Under the pieces are notes generated by a model that had not been told where the DNA came from, ran no database searches, and saw only the letters and a program-made list of their open reading frames with translations. A program made the translations under genes and the position numbers. From IMG/VR virus record IMGVR_UViG_3300036985_001082, positions 1-20,521 of that record: a DNA stretch of 20,521 nucleotides. One strand, given 5' to 3'. Positions 20,447 through 20,521 of this stretch are shown here, piece after piece. This DNA comes from a virus. Numbering within the stretch: the first letter of the stretch is position 1; each line of letters starts with the position of its first letter.

Positions 20447-20521
20447 ATGACTTTAAAAATTAATCAAAATTTCAAATCAATTATTAATAATCAATTAATA
20501 AATTCTCACAAATTAAGTTAT
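20447..20521 (+). CDS. Tiny early gene, start only (cut by right edge)
   Basis: ATG at 20447, open for 25 codons to the edge: MTLKINQNFKSIINNQLINS and a short basic stretch. Composition (Asn, Lys, Ile-rich) matches the 55-aa gene, and its MT-x-x start plus promoter-like element is parallel. Coding is inferred from the repeated cassette layout. Confidence 0.45.
   Translation, partial: MTLKINQNFKSIINNQLINSHKLSY

Noticed and set aside
1-20521. CRISPR array, insertion sequence, integrase or tRNA genes
   Set aside because: No regularly spaced repeats with unique spacers, no transposase or integrase motif and no cloverleaf could be found on either strand.

Overview
The window looks like part of a tailed double-stranded DNA phage genome whose host is probably a member of the Bacteroidota (flavobacterial or crAss-like surroundings). 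The grounds are: AT-rich DNA; no convincing Shine-Dalgarno sequences; a flavobacterial-style signal peptide (...FANAQ) on one protein; tail-fibre repeats of the P-N-K-x-G-T-x-A-L kind; and a dense one-direction virion operon holding terminase, portal and a scaffold-like protein. Whether it is a true Crassvirales member or a separate Bacteroidota phage lineage cannot be settled here, because the major capsid gene lies outside the window.

Minus-strand block (about 19,051 down to 1). It is read right to left and is probably one late operon, with gaps of 0 to about 60 bases and many stop/start overlaps (TAATG, ATGA). In transcription order: a small basic protein; two paralogous tail-fibre proteins (274 and 789 aa); a 96-aa protein; a beta-solenoid fibre or adhesin (399 aa); a lysis cassette (holin-like, M15 peptidase endolysin, and an overlapping membrane-protein/lipoprotein pair resembling spanins); a phage GroEL and GroES; a winged-helix-like protein; a run of very small proteins, many lysine-rich, including a DUF6321-like protein; a 156-aa probable virion protein; a mini-zincin with HEMVH; a secreted protein; a histone-H1-like basic protein; several conserved small phage proteins; a protein that looks like two GroES-like folds in tandem; a terminase small-subunit candidate; the large terminase; the portal; and a scaffold-like protein cut by the left edge.

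Divergent junction (about 19,052-19,640). No convincing gene. It holds a palindrome, a minus-strand terminator-like hairpin ahead of the late operon, and a compositionally distinct tract with ACGATA iterations, a 9-bp inverted repeat and GCGGAGC copies. It is a good candidate for a replication origin and/or control region.

Plus-strand block (19,641 to the end). Tiny AT-rich genes (25+ to 60 aa) lie here. Three of them are preceded by the same promoter-like element, TTACAGT-N5-TACGA-N8-TGATAATATATATGAAT, with exactly conserved spacing, and each element runs into a micro-ORF ending at or just before the next start codon. One clear plus-strand terminator follows the 60-aa gene. This looks like the beginning of the phage's early region.

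Most distinctive points: the repeated promoter plus micro-leader cassettes; the iteron-rich divergent region with an apparent terminator ahead of the late operon; a complete phage chaperonin pair plus a second GroES-like protein; and a compact overlapping lysis cassette.
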